Below are positions 16,115 through 24,662 of a stretch of 53,547 bases of DNA, in pieces. The stretch covers positions 1 through 53,547 of the forward strand of contig UCCS01000075.1 of NCBI GenBank assembly GCA_900470965.1. Direction: 5' to 3'. A program made the translations under genes and the position numbers. Under the pieces are notes generated by a model. That model had not been told where the DNA came from. It ran no database searches and saw nothing but the letters and a program-made list of their open reading frames with translations. Numbering within the stretch: the first letter of the stretch is position 1; every line of letters begins with the position of its first letter. Source of the stretch: Hyphomicrobiales bacterium (GTDB lineage Bacteria > Pseudomonadota > Alphaproteobacteria > Rhizobiales > Rhizobiaceae).

Positions 16115-17166
16115 CAGTCCTGCCGGCTGGCCTCTTCGTTTGCTGCGGTATAGGTCGCGTCATAGGCCTTGACGATGCGGCCGACGAGCGGATGGCGAAC
16201 GACGTCGACATCCTTGAAGCGCACGATCGAAATACCCTCGACATCGTTCAGGAGGTGCAGCGCTTCCACAAGGCCGGATTTGACGCCACGCGGCAGGTCG
16301 ATCTGGCTCGGGTCGCCGGTGATGATCATGCGCGAATTTTCGCCGAGACGCGTCAGGAACATCTTCATCTGCATCGCCGTGGTATTCTGAGCCTCGTCGA
16401 GGATGACAGCGGCATTGGCGAGCGTTCGTCCACGCATGAAGGCAAGCGGCGCGATTTCGATGACGCCGGCGGTAATCGCCCGTTCCACCTTATCGCCGGG
16501 CATCATGTCGTAGAGCGCGTCATAAAGCGGGCGCAGATAGGGATCGACCTTCTCCTTCATATCACCCGGCAGGAAGCCCAGGCGTTCGCCGGCTTCGACG
16601 GCCGGTCTGGAGAGAATGATCTTTTCGACCGCGCCGCGCTCCAGCAGCTGGGCCGCATGGGCGACGGCGAGATAGGTCTTGCCGGTACCGGCCGGACCAA
16701 CGCCGAACACCATCTCTGAGCGCTCGAGCGCCCGCATATAGGCATCCTGTGTCGGCGTGCGCGCGATGATCGTCTTCTTGCGCGTCGAAATCTGCGCCAT
16801 CGTCAATTTGGCTTTTTTCTCCATCGTCGGTAATGTGAGCTGGTCGTCGGCGGCAACCGCCATGCGAATTGCGCCTTCAACGTCTGAACGCTCCACACTG
16901 CCGCCTTTCTGGAGTTTTTCATAGAGGTAATCGAGTGTGCGCCGCGCCTGATTGGTGGCCAGCACATCGCCGGTGATGACAACGGAGTTGCCGCGCGCCC
17001 GCGCATCGATATGGAGCCGCTGTTCCAGCAGCTTCAGATTCTGATCGAACTGTCCGAAAAGTTCGCTGGCGAACCGGTTGTTCTCGAACGTCAGGACGAA
17101 GTGATTGGCGTCGCTCGCAATGCGTGGGTGGCGCGGTGAAGTGGAAACCAATTCCTGTCCGTTCAA
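16114..17166 (-). CDS. PhoH-like ATPase (YbeZ type)
   Basis: This 350-residue cytoplasmic P-loop ATPase has Walker A GPAGTGKTYLA (about residue 158), Walker B NAAVILDEAQNTT, and MIITGDPSQIDLPRGVKSGL, all standard for PhoH/YbeZ. The N-terminal part (about 20-110) contains a KH-like RNA-binding region. YbeZ works with YbeY in rRNA processing. The start codon appears to be TTG at 17166, with AAGGAG nine bases upstream; the next in-frame ATG is about 100 residues in. It follows miaB by 18 bases and touches ybeY. Confidence 0.93.
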   Translation of the reverse strand: MNGQELVSTSPRHPRIASDANHFVLTFENNRFASELFGQFDQNLKLLEQRLHIDARARGNSVVITGDVLATNQARRTLDYLYEKLQKGGSVERSDVEGAIRMAVAADDQLTLPTMEKKAKLTMAQISTRKKTIIARTPTQDAYMRALERSEMVFGVGPAGTGKTYLAVAHAAQLLERGAVEKIILSRPAVEAGERLGFLPGDMKEKVDPYLRPLYDALYDMMPGDKVERAITAGVIEIAPLAFMRGRTLANAAVILDEAQNTTAMQMKMFLTRLGENSRMIITGDPSQIDLPRGVKSGLVEALHLLNDVEGISIVRFKDVDVVRHPLVGRIVKAYDATYTAANEEASRQD

Positions 17167-17184
17167 GCGGTCGAGCTCCTTGGG

Positions 17185-18594
17185 TTAGACCTCAGCCTCT
17201 GCGCGTTCGGCAAACAGGCTGTTGGTTCCGGTTCCTGTGATTCGCACTTTAATAATGTCACCGATTTGCGATGCTTTTGCATCAACATTCACGGACTGCA
17301 GCCACGGTGAGCGGCCAATAAGTTGGCCGGGCATACGGCCGGGCTTTTCCAGGAGAAGATCGATTTCCTTGCCGATGCAGGACTCGTTGAATTCCTGCGT
17401 CTGCTTGAGAAGCAGCGCCTGCAGGCGTTCCAGCCGTTCTGCCTTGATGTCTTCCGGCACCTGGTCCTTCAATTCCGCTCCGGGCGTACCGGGCCGCGTC
17501 GAATATTTGAACGAGAAGGCCTGTGCATAACGAACCTCCTCAACGAGTTTTAGTGTATCCTCAAATTCCCGGTCTGTCTCCCCCGGAAAGCCGGTAATGA
17601 AGTCGCCTGAGAGTGCGATATCGGGGCGGGCTTTGCGGATGCGCTCGATGAGGGAAAGATATTCGGCTGCCGTGTGCCGGCGGTTCATGGCCTTTAGAAT
17701 GCGGTCCGAACCGGCCTGAACCGGAAGGTGCAGATAAGGCATCAGCGTGCGAAGGTCGCGATGGGCCTCGATCAGACGATCGTCCATGTCGCGCGGATGG
17801 CTGGTCGTATAGCGAAGCCGCGCAAGGCGGGGGATTTCTGCAAGCCGGTAGAGCAGGTCGCCAAGGCTCCACTCTTCGCCCTTCGGGCCGACGCCATGCC
17901 AGGCATTGACGTTCTGCCCAAGCAGGGTGATTTCGCGCACGCCGCCATCAACGAGCTTCATCGCCTCCTCGACGATTTGTGCGACTGGCCGCGACACTTC
18001 GGAGCCGCGCGTATAGGGCACGACGCAGAAGGTACAGAACTTGTCGCAGCCTTCCTGAACCGTCAGGAAGGCGGTCACGCCACGGGCACGGATCTTCGGT
18101 GCCTCGGCGATCGGCAGGTGCTCGAACTTGTCCTCGATTGCATATTCCGTATCGATGACGCGGTGGCCTTCCTTGGCGCGGCGCAGCGCCTCCGGCAGGC
18201 GGTGATAGGTCTGTGGGCCGATGACCACATCGACAGCCGGCGCACGGCGCAGGATTTCCTCGCCTTCCGCCTGCGCTACGCAACCGGCAACACCGATCAT
18301 CATCTCGCGGCCGTCGGCGGCCTTGCGCTTCTTCATCTCGCGCAGGCGCCCAAGCGCGGAATAGACCTTCTCAGCCGCCTTCTCGCGGATGTGGCAGGTG
18401 TTGAGCAAGACGAGGTCGGCCTCTTCCATATCCTCGGTCGTCTCATAGCCGTCGCGGGCAAGAGCATCGCTCATGCGCGTCGAGTCGTAGACGTTCATCT
18501 GGCAGCCATAGGTCTTGATGAAAACCTTGCGGCTGTTGGAGCCATCGCGGAGAGAAGCCTCCGGGGGCTGAAGAAGGGCGCTGTCCTGGGTCAT
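17185..18594 (-). CDS. miaB: tRNA-2-methylthio-N6-dimethylallyladenosine synthase MiaB
   Basis: This 469-residue radical SAM methylthiotransferase makes ms2i6A37 in tRNA. The N-terminal UPF0004 domain has its three cluster cysteines in KTYGCQMNVYDS, LLNTCHIREKAAEK and VAGCVAQAEG. The radical SAM cysteines are in QEGCDKFCTFCVVPYTRG (CxxxCxxC). A TRAM domain fills the C terminus (about residues 400-465). The N terminus before KVFIKTYGC is about 24 residues long, slightly longer than usual. It starts after plsC with a 48-base gap and probably leads the miaB-phoH-ybeY-corC-lnt operon. Confidence 0.96.
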   Translation of the reverse strand: MTQDSALLQPPEASLRDGSNSRKVFIKTYGCQMNVYDSTRMSDALARDGYETTEDMEEADLVLLNTCHIREKAAEKVYSALGRLREMKKRKAADGREMMIGVAGCVAQAEGEEILRRAPAVDVVIGPQTYHRLPEALRRAKEGHRVIDTEYAIEDKFEHLPIAEAPKIRARGVTAFLTVQEGCDKFCTFCVVPYTRGSEVSRPVAQIVEEAMKLVDGGVREITLLGQNVNAWHGVGPKGEEWSLGDLLYRLAEIPRLARLRYTTSHPRDMDDRLIEAHRDLRTLMPYLHLPVQAGSDRILKAMNRRHTAAEYLSLIERIRKARPDIALSGDFITGFPGETDREFEDTLKLVEEVRYAQAFSFKYSTRPGTPGAELKDQVPEDIKAERLERLQALLLKQTQEFNESCIGKEIDLLLEKPGRMPGQLIGRSPWLQSVNVDAKASQIGDIIKVRITGTGTNSLFAERAEAEV

Positions 18595-18642
18595 GGCCCG
18601 TTATCTAGTGGTTTTTGACGCGGGAGAAAAGGGTATCTCGGA

Positions 18643-19440
18643 TCAGTCGATCGCGCGGCCGCGCAGGCTGCGGTTCAGCAGGTTGCGGATGCGGGCAGCG
18701 ATCGTCGCGCTGACTTCCTTGCGATTGGTCTTTTCGCCATATTCGATCGCCTCGCCGAAGGAGACTTCGGCATCGATCGCGCCGCATTTCATGATGTCGG
18801 TCAGATGCGGTAGGAGCTCGATATCGCCGGGCCATGCCGCAAGCGGGCGGTGATAGCGGCCCATGGCGATACCATGCACCTGCGTATAGGCGATAGAAAC
18901 CGGCTGGACCATGACGCCGCCGGTCGGGGAATGGGGCACGGCCATTGCGGCAGCGCCGAAGAGCGACGATTTGACCTCCAGCAATCGATTACCATCCGAG
19001 GTCGTTCCCTCGGGAAAAAGCACGACGATTTCACCGTCTGCCATGCGGCCGGCGATCTCGCTCGCCTGATGGCCGGTGCGGCGCTTTTCCTCCCGCACCA
19101 CGAAGACGCTTTTCTGCAGCTTGGCGAGCGTGCCGAAAATCGGCCAGTCGCGCACCTCGATCTTGGCGATGAAGGCGACGTCGGCCACAGCCGACATGAC
19201 CATGATGTCCATCCACGAGGAATGATTGGAACAGAGCATCAGCGGCCGGCGGCTCTCAAGCGTGCCGCGCACCTGAATGCGGATGCCGAGACAATAGCAG
19301 ACGATACGATGCCAGCGCCGGGGCAAGGTGCGCCTGAGTTTCCAGTCGAAACGCAGCGCCAGCACCTGTAGCGGCATGAGCAGGATGCTGACGACAATGA
19401 TGCCAGTAATGGCGAAGGCGATGCGCAGCCAGACGATCAA
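18643..19440 (-). CDS. plsC: 1-acyl-sn-glycerol-3-phosphate acyltransferase
   Basis: This 265-residue membrane-associated enzyme makes phosphatidic acid. One N-terminal membrane segment (residues 5-27) is followed by the acyltransferase motifs LCSNHSSWMDIMV (HX4D, about residue 75) and VVLFPEGTTSDGN (FPEGT, about residue 145). The start is TTG at 19440 with GGGAG nine bases before it; no closer ATG gives a full N terminus. An ornithine-lipid acyltransferase (OlsA) role is possible, because rhizobial genomes carry several PlsC-type proteins. It lies between mur and miaB. Confidence 0.88.
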   Translation of the reverse strand: MIVWLRIAFAITGIIVVSILLMPLQVLALRFDWKLRRTLPRRWHRIVCYCLGIRIQVRGTLESRRPLMLCSNHSSWMDIMVMSAVADVAFIAKIEVRDWPIFGTLAKLQKSVFVVREEKRRTGHQASEIAGRMADGEIVVLFPEGTTSDGNRLLEVKSSLFGAAAMAVPHSPTGGVMVQPVSIAYTQVHGIAMGRYHRPLAAWPGDIELLPHLTDIMKCGAIDAEVSFGEAIEYGEKTNRKEVSATIAARIRNLLNRSLRGRAID

Positions 19441-19467
19441 ATGCGGCGCTCCCGGACTGCCATGATA

Positions 19468-19896
19468 TCAGATTTCGTCTTTCTTCAGCGGGATGCCATA
19501 GAGTTCCAGGCGGTGATCCACCAGCTTGAAGCCGTGCTCGCGGGCGATCCGCTCCTGCAGCGCCTCGATCTCCGGCGAACGGAACTCGATGACGACACCT
19601 GTTTTCAGATCGATCAGATGGTCGTGATGCTCTTCCGGCACCGTCTCGTAGCGGGAGCGGCCGTCACGGAAATCGTGGCGTGCGATGATACCGGCATCCT
19701 CGAACAGCTTCACCGTACGATAAACCGTCGAAATCGAAATCTTGGCGTCGACCTTGACGGAGCGGCGATAGAGTTCCTCGACATCGGGGTGATCTTCGGA
19801 GTCCTCGAGAATGCGCGCGATCACCCGGCGCTGCTCGGTCATGCGCATGCCGCGTTCAGCGCAAAGCTCCTCAAGGGTTTTGGCTACCTCAGTCAT
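19468..19896 (-). CDS. mur: Fur-family regulator, Mur type (manganese-responsive)
   Basis: This 142-residue Fur-fold repressor has an N-terminal winged HTH (ERGMRMTEQRRVIARILEDSEDHPDVEELYRR, then KISISTVYRTVKLFEDAGII) and a C-terminal dimerisation domain with the metal-binding EEHHDHLIDLKTG. No C-terminal CxxC zinc pair is present. The sequence resembles rhizobial Mur, which represses the sitABCD manganese transporter in response to Mn2+ rather than iron. GAAGG precedes the ATG at 19896. It lies between rimI (upstream) and plsC. A conventional Fur role cannot be excluded by eye. Confidence 0.88.
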   Translation of the reverse strand: MTEVAKTLEELCAERGMRMTEQRRVIARILEDSEDHPDVEELYRRSVKVDAKISISTVYRTVKLFEDAGIIARHDFRDGRSRYETVPEEHHDHLIDLKTGVVIEFRSPEIEALQERIAREHGFKLVDHRLELYGIPLKKDEI

Positions 19897-19930
19897 GGCT
19901 GCCTTCTCGCTATTCTTGCCGAGAAGGGAA

Positions 19931-20431
19931 CTACCGAAGAACGCGCTTCATGACAAGCGCCGTGGAGGTAGCCCCATTGGCATCCTTATAATAGCCTTTG
20001 CGCTCGCCAGCTACCTCGAAGCCAAGCTTGCGGTAAAGGCCGAGGGCGGCGGTATTACCGTTATCGACTTCCAGGAACATGCTCTCGCCGCCACGAAGGC
20101 GTGCTTCGCGCATGGCGGCCTGCATCAGCCGCCAGCCGAGGCCGGAATGCGCGACCTTCGCCTGTACGGCGATCGTCAGGATTTCCGCCTCGCCCGCCAT
20201 CTGGCGCGCCAGGATGAAGCCCGGCAGCGTCTTTTTCAGGATGGCATTGGTCTGGCGGGCGACAAAGCCGAAGACGGTGCTCTGCGAAAGCAGGCTGTGG
20301 AATTCGCCGTCACCCCAAGGGCGGGCAAAGCGTTCGCCATGCAGGACGGAAACGTCGAGGCAATCCTCCGGCTCCATAGCAACGATTTCGAATTCCGGTT
20401 TCAGCGTCAGATAAGCTTCCAGCATCGTCAT
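19931..20431 (-). CDS. rimI: Ribosomal-protein-alanine N-acetyltransferase (RimI-like GNAT)
   Basis: This 166-residue single-domain GNAT acetyltransferase has the acetyl-CoA motif A as HSGLGWRLMQAAM and the RimI-type FLEVDNGNTAALGLYRKLGFEVAGERKGYY. RimI acetylates the N-terminal alanine of S18 in E. coli. The ATG (20431) overlaps the tsaB stop as ATGA; the tsaB-rimI pair is widespread. Confidence 0.9.
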   Translation of the reverse strand: MTMLEAYLTLKPEFEIVAMEPEDCLDVSVLHGERFARPWGDGEFHSLLSQSTVFGFVARQTNAILKKTLPGFILARQMAGEAEILTIAVQAKVAHSGLGWRLMQAAMREARLRGGESMFLEVDNGNTAALGLYRKLGFEVAGERKGYYKDANGATSTALVMKRVLR

Positions 20432-21087
20432 ACTCTTGCAATCGCATACCCGGCCTGCGGTTTGGCATCGGGTCCGCGCAGATAAAGGGGCTTCGGCTTT
20501 CCGGCATTCGGCTTCGCGGCAGCACCGAGACGCGCCACGATGGAGATCGGGAAGGAGTTGGCGTATTCGCCCGTTGCATCCGGCTTCAGGATCGGGGTCG
20601 CCGAACCGGTGATCTCGCCGTCGAAACCGGCAGCGAAAGCCTGCGCTTCGGCAATGCTGACCGCCCGGGGTTCATCGAGCGGTGAGCCGTCGGCTGCAAA
20701 AGACTGGAGATAGATTTCGTCCCGCTTGGCGTCCATCGCCGTGAGCACTGCGCGGCCAGGCTTCTTTTCGCGCTGGGCGGCGGCCATTACCTCCAGCGTG
20801 GTGATACCGACGGCAGGAATATTGAGGGAAAGCGCAAAGCCGCGGGCTGCAGCAACGCCGACGCGGATACCGGTAAAGGAGCCGGGTCCTATGGTGACGG
20901 CAAGGCGGTCGACATCCGCGAGAGTGACGCCCGCCTGATCCAGCACGCGGTCGACAATACCCATCAGATGCTCAGCATGCCCCTTGCCGATCATGTCCGA
21001 TGCCTCCCCCAGCATCGTATTCCTGCCGCTATCATAAATGGCGGCAGCGCAATCCACACCTGCCGTGTCGAGCGCCAGAACGATCAT
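20428..21087 (-). CDS. tsaB: tRNA threonylcarbamoyladenosine biosynthesis protein TsaB
   Basis: This 219-residue ASKHA-fold protein is the partner of TsaD in making t6A37 of tRNA. It opens IVLALDTAGVDCAAAIYD and contains HAEHLMGIVDRVLDQAGVTLADVDRLAVTIGPGSFTGIRVGVAAARG, the TsaB signature. The C-terminal half is shorter than in TsaD and lacks the metal histidines, as expected. It overlaps rimI by four bases. Confidence 0.94.
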   Translation of the reverse strand: MIVLALDTAGVDCAAAIYDSGRNTMLGEASDMIGKGHAEHLMGIVDRVLDQAGVTLADVDRLAVTIGPGSFTGIRVGVAAARGFALSLNIPAVGITTLEVMAAAQREKKPGRAVLTAMDAKRDEIYLQSFAADGSPLDEPRAVSIAEAQAFAAGFDGEITGSATPILKPDATGEYANSFPISIVARLGAAAKPNAGKPKPLYLRGPDAKPQAGYAIARV

Positions 21088-21175
21088 GCCATCAATTTCC
21101 GAATAAACTATTGTCGCCTATCCATAAATCCATCTGGCCGAACCCCAGATGAACGGCCGGACGTATCAGAGATTT

Positions 21176-21742
21176 TTAAGCGGCAATCACTTCCTGCACT
21201 TCCGGAACGAAATGGCGCAGCAGGTTCTGGACGCCGTGCTTCAGCGTTGCCGTCGAAGACGGGCAGCCGGAGCAGGAACCCTTCATATTGAGGTAAACCT
21301 TGCCGTCCTTGAAGCCGCGGAAGGTGATGTCGCCGCCATCCTGGGCAACAGCCGGACGCACACGCGTCTCCAGCAGTTCCTTGATGGTCAGCACGATCGA
21401 TTCGTCACCTTCATCGAAGAATTCATCGCCGGCATCGATGTCTTCCGAGAGAATGGAGGCATCGCCCATGACCGGCTTGCCGGACATGAAATGCTCCATG
21501 ATCGAGCCGAGAATAGCCGGCTTTAGATGCTGCCACTCGGCATCGTCCTTGGAGACGGAGATGAAATCGTAGCCGAAATAGACGCCGGTCACGCCCGGAA
21601 TCTCGAAAAGACGGGCGGCGAGCGGCGAAGCCTGGGCTTCATCGGCATTGCGGAATTCGGCCGTTCCGTTTTCCATTACGACCTTGCCGGGAAGGAACTT
21701 CTGCGTTGCTGGGTTCGGCGTGGCTTCGGTCTGAATGAACAT
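21176..21742 (-). CDS. NifU-like Fe-S scaffold/carrier (NfuA type)
   Basis: This 188-residue protein has an N-terminal Nfu_N domain (FIQTEATPNPATQKFLPGK, about residues 1-90) and a C-terminal NifU-like domain with the cluster-binding CSGCPSSTATLKHGVQNLL (CxxC). It carries iron-sulfur clusters to apo-proteins. I chose the ATG at 21742 (MFIQTEATPNP), preceded by GGAGAG, because it gives the canonical Nfu N terminus. It sits between usp and tsaB, in the same direction, probably with separate promoters given gaps of about 90-110 bases. Confidence 0.93.
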   Translation of the reverse strand: MFIQTEATPNPATQKFLPGKVVMENGTAEFRNADEAQASPLAARLFEIPGVTGVYFGYDFISVSKDDAEWQHLKPAILGSIMEHFMSGKPVMGDASILSEDIDAGDEFFDEGDESIVLTIKELLETRVRPAVAQDGGDITFRGFKDGKVYLNMKGSCSGCPSSTATLKHGVQNLLRHFVPEVQEVIAA

Positions 21743-21849
21743 CTCGCTCTCCATGCGGCGGGCCGTGGCCTCTGCCGTCTTTAGAATTCTTCAAAAGAAA
21801 ATAAGCCTATTGTCCGGCCGATTCAAGAGACTGATACTCAAGAAATGGC

Positions 21850-22341
21850 TTAACAGAGGGCGTCGATTTCTTCATTCGTCAGCGTGTCGGGAAGCACGGT
21901 GACGGGAATGGGAAAGGCAGCTCCACGTCCTGCGACGGACGAAACCAGCGGTCCCGGTCCCTCCTTGGCGGAGCCTGCGGCAAGCACGAGGATGGCGACG
22001 TCCCTGTCTTCCTCGATCACCGCATTGATCTGCTCAGCCGAATTACCCTCGCGGATGACGATCTCAGGCTCGATGCCGATCGTCTCGCGCACGATTTGAG
22101 CGATCTTGGCGACAGTGGCTTCCGCCTCCTCGCGGGCTTCCGCCCGCATAATCTCCTCGACGCCGAGCCATTGCTGAAAATCGCCTTCCGGGATCACATA
22201 GAGAAGAACGAGGCCGCCATTGGAATTCTTGGCGCGCCGTCCGGCATAATGGACGGCGCGTTGGCATTCGGGTGTCCCGTCTATCACCGCCATAAATTTG
22301 CGGCGATGACCTTCGAGCCGTGAGAGTCGCTTTGATACCAT
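21850..22341 (-). CDS. Universal stress protein (UspA family)
   Basis: This 163-residue protein has one Usp domain. The N-terminal KFMAVIDGTPECQRAVHYAGRRA, the central GGLVLLYVIPEGDFQQW and VIREGNSAEQINAVIEEDRDVAILVLAAG match the family. The usual ATP-binding GxxGx9GS loop is only partly kept (LVSSVAGRGAAFPIPVTVLPD), so nucleotide binding is uncertain. The start is probably ATG 22341 (MVSKRLSRLEGHRRKF); an ATG at 22368 would add nine residues. It lies just downstream of trpS. Confidence 0.85.
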   Translation of the reverse strand: MVSKRLSRLEGHRRKFMAVIDGTPECQRAVHYAGRRAKNSNGGLVLLYVIPEGDFQQWLGVEEIMRAEAREEAEATVAKIAQIVRETIGIEPEIVIREGNSAEQINAVIEEDRDVAILVLAAGSAKEGPGPLVSSVAGRGAAFPIPVTVLPDTLTNEEIDALC

Positions 22342-22416
22342 GATGCGAACTCTGACACCTGAGACCAAAAATTTGCAAGCCCCCGTTTTGCACGGGAGCT
22401 CTGCATGTCGATCGGA

Positions 22417-23481
22417 CTAGTAGAGGAAACCGATGATCTCGCGAAGTTCGCGCATCGTCACGTCGGCGCGTGCCCTTGCGCGTTCATTGCCGTTGCGCAG
22501 AATCGCGTCGATATGGCTCGTGTCGTTCATCAGGCGGCGCATTTCGCCTGTTATCGGCGACAGCACCTGGACAGCGAGATCGATCAGCGCCGGCTTGAAG
22601 ACGGAGAACTGCTGGCCGCCAAATTCAGCGAGCACCTGTTCCCTCGTCTTGTCGGCGAGTGCGGCATAGATCGAGACGAGGTTTTCAGCCTCCGGGCGGT
22701 TTTCGAGACCGGCGATTTCGCTCGGCAAGCCATCCGGATCGGTCTTGGCCTTGCGGATCTTCTTGGAGATCGCCTCCTCATCGTCCATCAGGTTGATGCG
22801 CGAAAGATCCGACGGATCGGACTTCGACATCTTCTTCGTGCCGTCGCGCAGCGACATGACGCGCGGTGCCGGTCCGCCGATCAGCGGTTCGACCATCGGG
22901 AAATAGGCATGTACCGGCTCGTTGCCGACGGTGATGTCGATCCCGTAATTCGTCTTGAGGATATGCGAGGCGTAATCGAGATTGAACTTCATCGCGATGT
23001 CGCGCGTCAGCTCGAGGTGCTGCTTCTGATCCTCGCCGACGGGCACATGCGTGGCGCGGTAGACGAGAATGTCGGCAGCCATCAGGCTCGGATAGGCGTA
23101 GAGACCGAGCGAGGCCTGCTCGCGGTCCTTGCCGGCCTTGTCCTTGAACTGCGTCATGCGGTTCATCCAGCCGAGGCGGGCGACACAATTGAAGATCCAG
23201 GCGAGTTCGGCGTGCTGTGGTACGGCGGACTGATTGAAGACGATATGCTTTTCAGCGTCGATGCCGGAAGCGATGAAGGCGGCTGCGATCGAGCGCGTCT
23301 GCGACAGCATGTCCTCGTGGACGAGCTGCGCGGTCAGCGCATGAAGATCGACGACGCAATAGATGCAGTCGTTGCCGTCCTGGAGTTGCACGAAGCGGCG
23401 GATCGCGCCGAGATAATTGCCGAGATGCAGATTGCCCGTCGGCTGAACGCCGGAGAATACGAGCTTCTTGAATTCGCCCAT
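22417..23481 (-). CDS. trpS: Tryptophanyl-tRNA synthetase
   Basis: This 354-residue class I aminoacyl-tRNA synthetase has the HIGH-equivalent motif as PTGNLHLGNYLGA (about residue 15) and KMSKS as GTKKMSKSDPSD (about residue 206). It is of normal length. The start at 23481 (MGEFKKLVFSGVQPTG) follows GAGGACAACATC. An ATG at 23523 would add 14 residues that are not TrpS-like. It is the most upstream gene of the long minus-strand core block. Confidence 0.97.
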   Translation of the reverse strand: MGEFKKLVFSGVQPTGNLHLGNYLGAIRRFVQLQDGNDCIYCVVDLHALTAQLVHEDMLSQTRSIAAAFIASGIDAEKHIVFNQSAVPQHAELAWIFNCVARLGWMNRMTQFKDKAGKDREQASLGLYAYPSLMAADILVYRATHVPVGEDQKQHLELTRDIAMKFNLDYASHILKTNYGIDITVGNEPVHAYFPMVEPLIGGPAPRVMSLRDGTKKMSKSDPSDLSRINLMDDEEAISKKIRKAKTDPDGLPSEIAGLENRPEAENLVSIYAALADKTREQVLAEFGGQQFSVFKPALIDLAVQVLSPITGEMRRLMNDTSHIDAILRNGNERARARADVTMRELREIIGFLY

Positions 23482-23572
23482 GATGTTGTCCTCGATTAGG
23501 CTGGTGGAGGGCCCCAGGGCCAAAGGCCCATGTTGCTAACGCGGGCGCTTATGCACGCGCTCCCGGTCGCAA

Positions 23573-23977
23573 TCAAGAGGCGGTGGGCGCAGCGTGTTGA
23601 ATGAGGTCGAAGGTGTTGCCGTAAGGATCCGAAAAGACCGCAACGGTGCCGTAAACCTCGTGTCGCGGCTCCTCCAGAAAGTGAACGCCGGCATCAAGCA
23701 TCGCTGCGTGATCGCGCGCAAAATCGTCGGTCTTGAGGAAGAAGCCGACACGCCCGCCGGTCTGATTTCCGACAGCAGCTCGCTGCGCTTCATTTGCCGC
23801 CTGCGCCAGTAGAAAGGCCGCGCCATCCCCGCCCTTTGGCTTGACGACAAGCCAGCGCTTGCCTTCCGGCTGTACTTCGTCTTGAAGGCATTCGAAGCCG
23901 AGGACCTCACAATAGAAGGCCTTGGCGCGGTCATAATCATCGACAACGAGGGTGACGAGAAACAGAGATTGGATCAT
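23573..23977 (-). CDS. VOC-superfamily (glyoxalase/bleomycin-resistance-like) protein
   Basis: This 134-residue single VOC domain starts MIQSLFLVTLVVDDYDRAKAFYCEVLGFE and ends AVFSDPYGNTFDLIQ, the second carrying the usual FxDPxGNxxxL pattern. The middle GGRVGFFLKTDDFARDH matches the inter-repeat region. Substrate unknown. It is read in the same direction as trpS but ends about 90 bases before the trpS start, so it may be independent. Confidence 0.82.
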   Translation of the reverse strand: MIQSLFLVTLVVDDYDRAKAFYCEVLGFECLQDEVQPEGKRWLVVKPKGGDGAAFLLAQAANEAQRAAVGNQTGGRVGFFLKTDDFARDHAAMLDAGVHFLEEPRHEVYGTVAVFSDPYGNTFDLIQHAAPTAS

Positions 23978-24163
23978 GAGATCTCCAGATTCGGACGTTT
24001 ATTCCATTTATATGCAGAAAAGTGCCCGGTTTTACGCCAAATTGATCAGTGTGTTTAGCTAAAACTGAGTATAAAATTTCACAGAAAAGCTTTCTTTGAA
24101 CTGAAAATCCTCTCGCCGGGCTGGCGGCCCAAGGGGCCGTCGGGATAACCGATCGGAGGGACC

Positions 24164-24592
24164 ATGCAGAACGCTAGTTTGCTCGCCATGGCAGGCCTTT
24201 TCGCCCTACAATCAGCAACGACGGCCGTCGGTCAAGATAATCGACGGCAGACCAGTCAGCTTCCCAAATACGAGACGCGTATTGCTTACACGATGCAGAC
24301 CGTCAGCGTTCGCGCCGGCTGCTTCCCGGAGCGATTGCGGGTGGTCTTGTCGCACATCGCGGCAAAGACCGGACGACGGCCGATGATAACTTCGGGCTTC
24401 CGGCCACATCCCCGCCGCCACGGTTCCATGCACGGGAAATGCCTTGCGGCTGATATCCGGATTCCCGGCGTGTCAGAGCGCACGATCGTCGCCGCTGCGA
24501 AAACCGCACCCGGCATCGGAGGGATCGGCACCTATTGCAATGGCATCGTCCACGTCGATGTCGGACCGCAGCGACGATGGGTGGATTGCTAA
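24164..24592 (+). CDS. Exported M15-like (D-Ala-D-Ala carboxypeptidase fold) protein
   Basis: This 142-residue protein begins with a signal peptide (MQNASLLAMAGLFALQSATT, cut near AVGQ). The core PMITSGFRPHPRRHGSMHGKCLAADIRIPG carries the SxHxxGxAxD zinc pattern of peptidase family M15 (His in SMHG, Asp in AADI), and a further His in GIVHVDVGPQRRWVDC. Such small YcbK/M15_3 proteins act on peptidoglycan cross-links in the periplasm. GGAGGG precedes the ATG. The TAA stop lies at the very edge of repeat copy C. Confidence 0.78.
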   Translation: MQNASLLAMAGLFALQSATTAVGQDNRRQTSQLPKYETRIAYTMQTVSVRAGCFPERLRVVLSHIAAKTGRRPMITSGFRPHPRRHGSMHGKCLAADIRIPGVSERTIVAAAKTAPGIGGIGTYCNGIVHVDVGPQRRWVDC

Positions 24593-24640
24593 AGCAATTC
24601 CAGCAAAAGTGCGCAGCGGTTTTGCGTCCGGAATTGCGAA
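24591..24640. repeat. Palindromic repeat, copy C
   Basis: AAAGCAATTCCAGCAAAAG and the right arm GTCCGGAATTGCG flank a GCGCAGCGG centre, so GCAATTCC/GGAATTGC and GCAAAA/TTTTGC can pair. It matches module 1 of copy B. It begins on the stop codon of the M15-like gene and ends just before the ribosome binding site of the next gene. Confidence 0.8.
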
Positions 24641-24662
24641 AAAAGAAGGAGGATGGAGCGCC

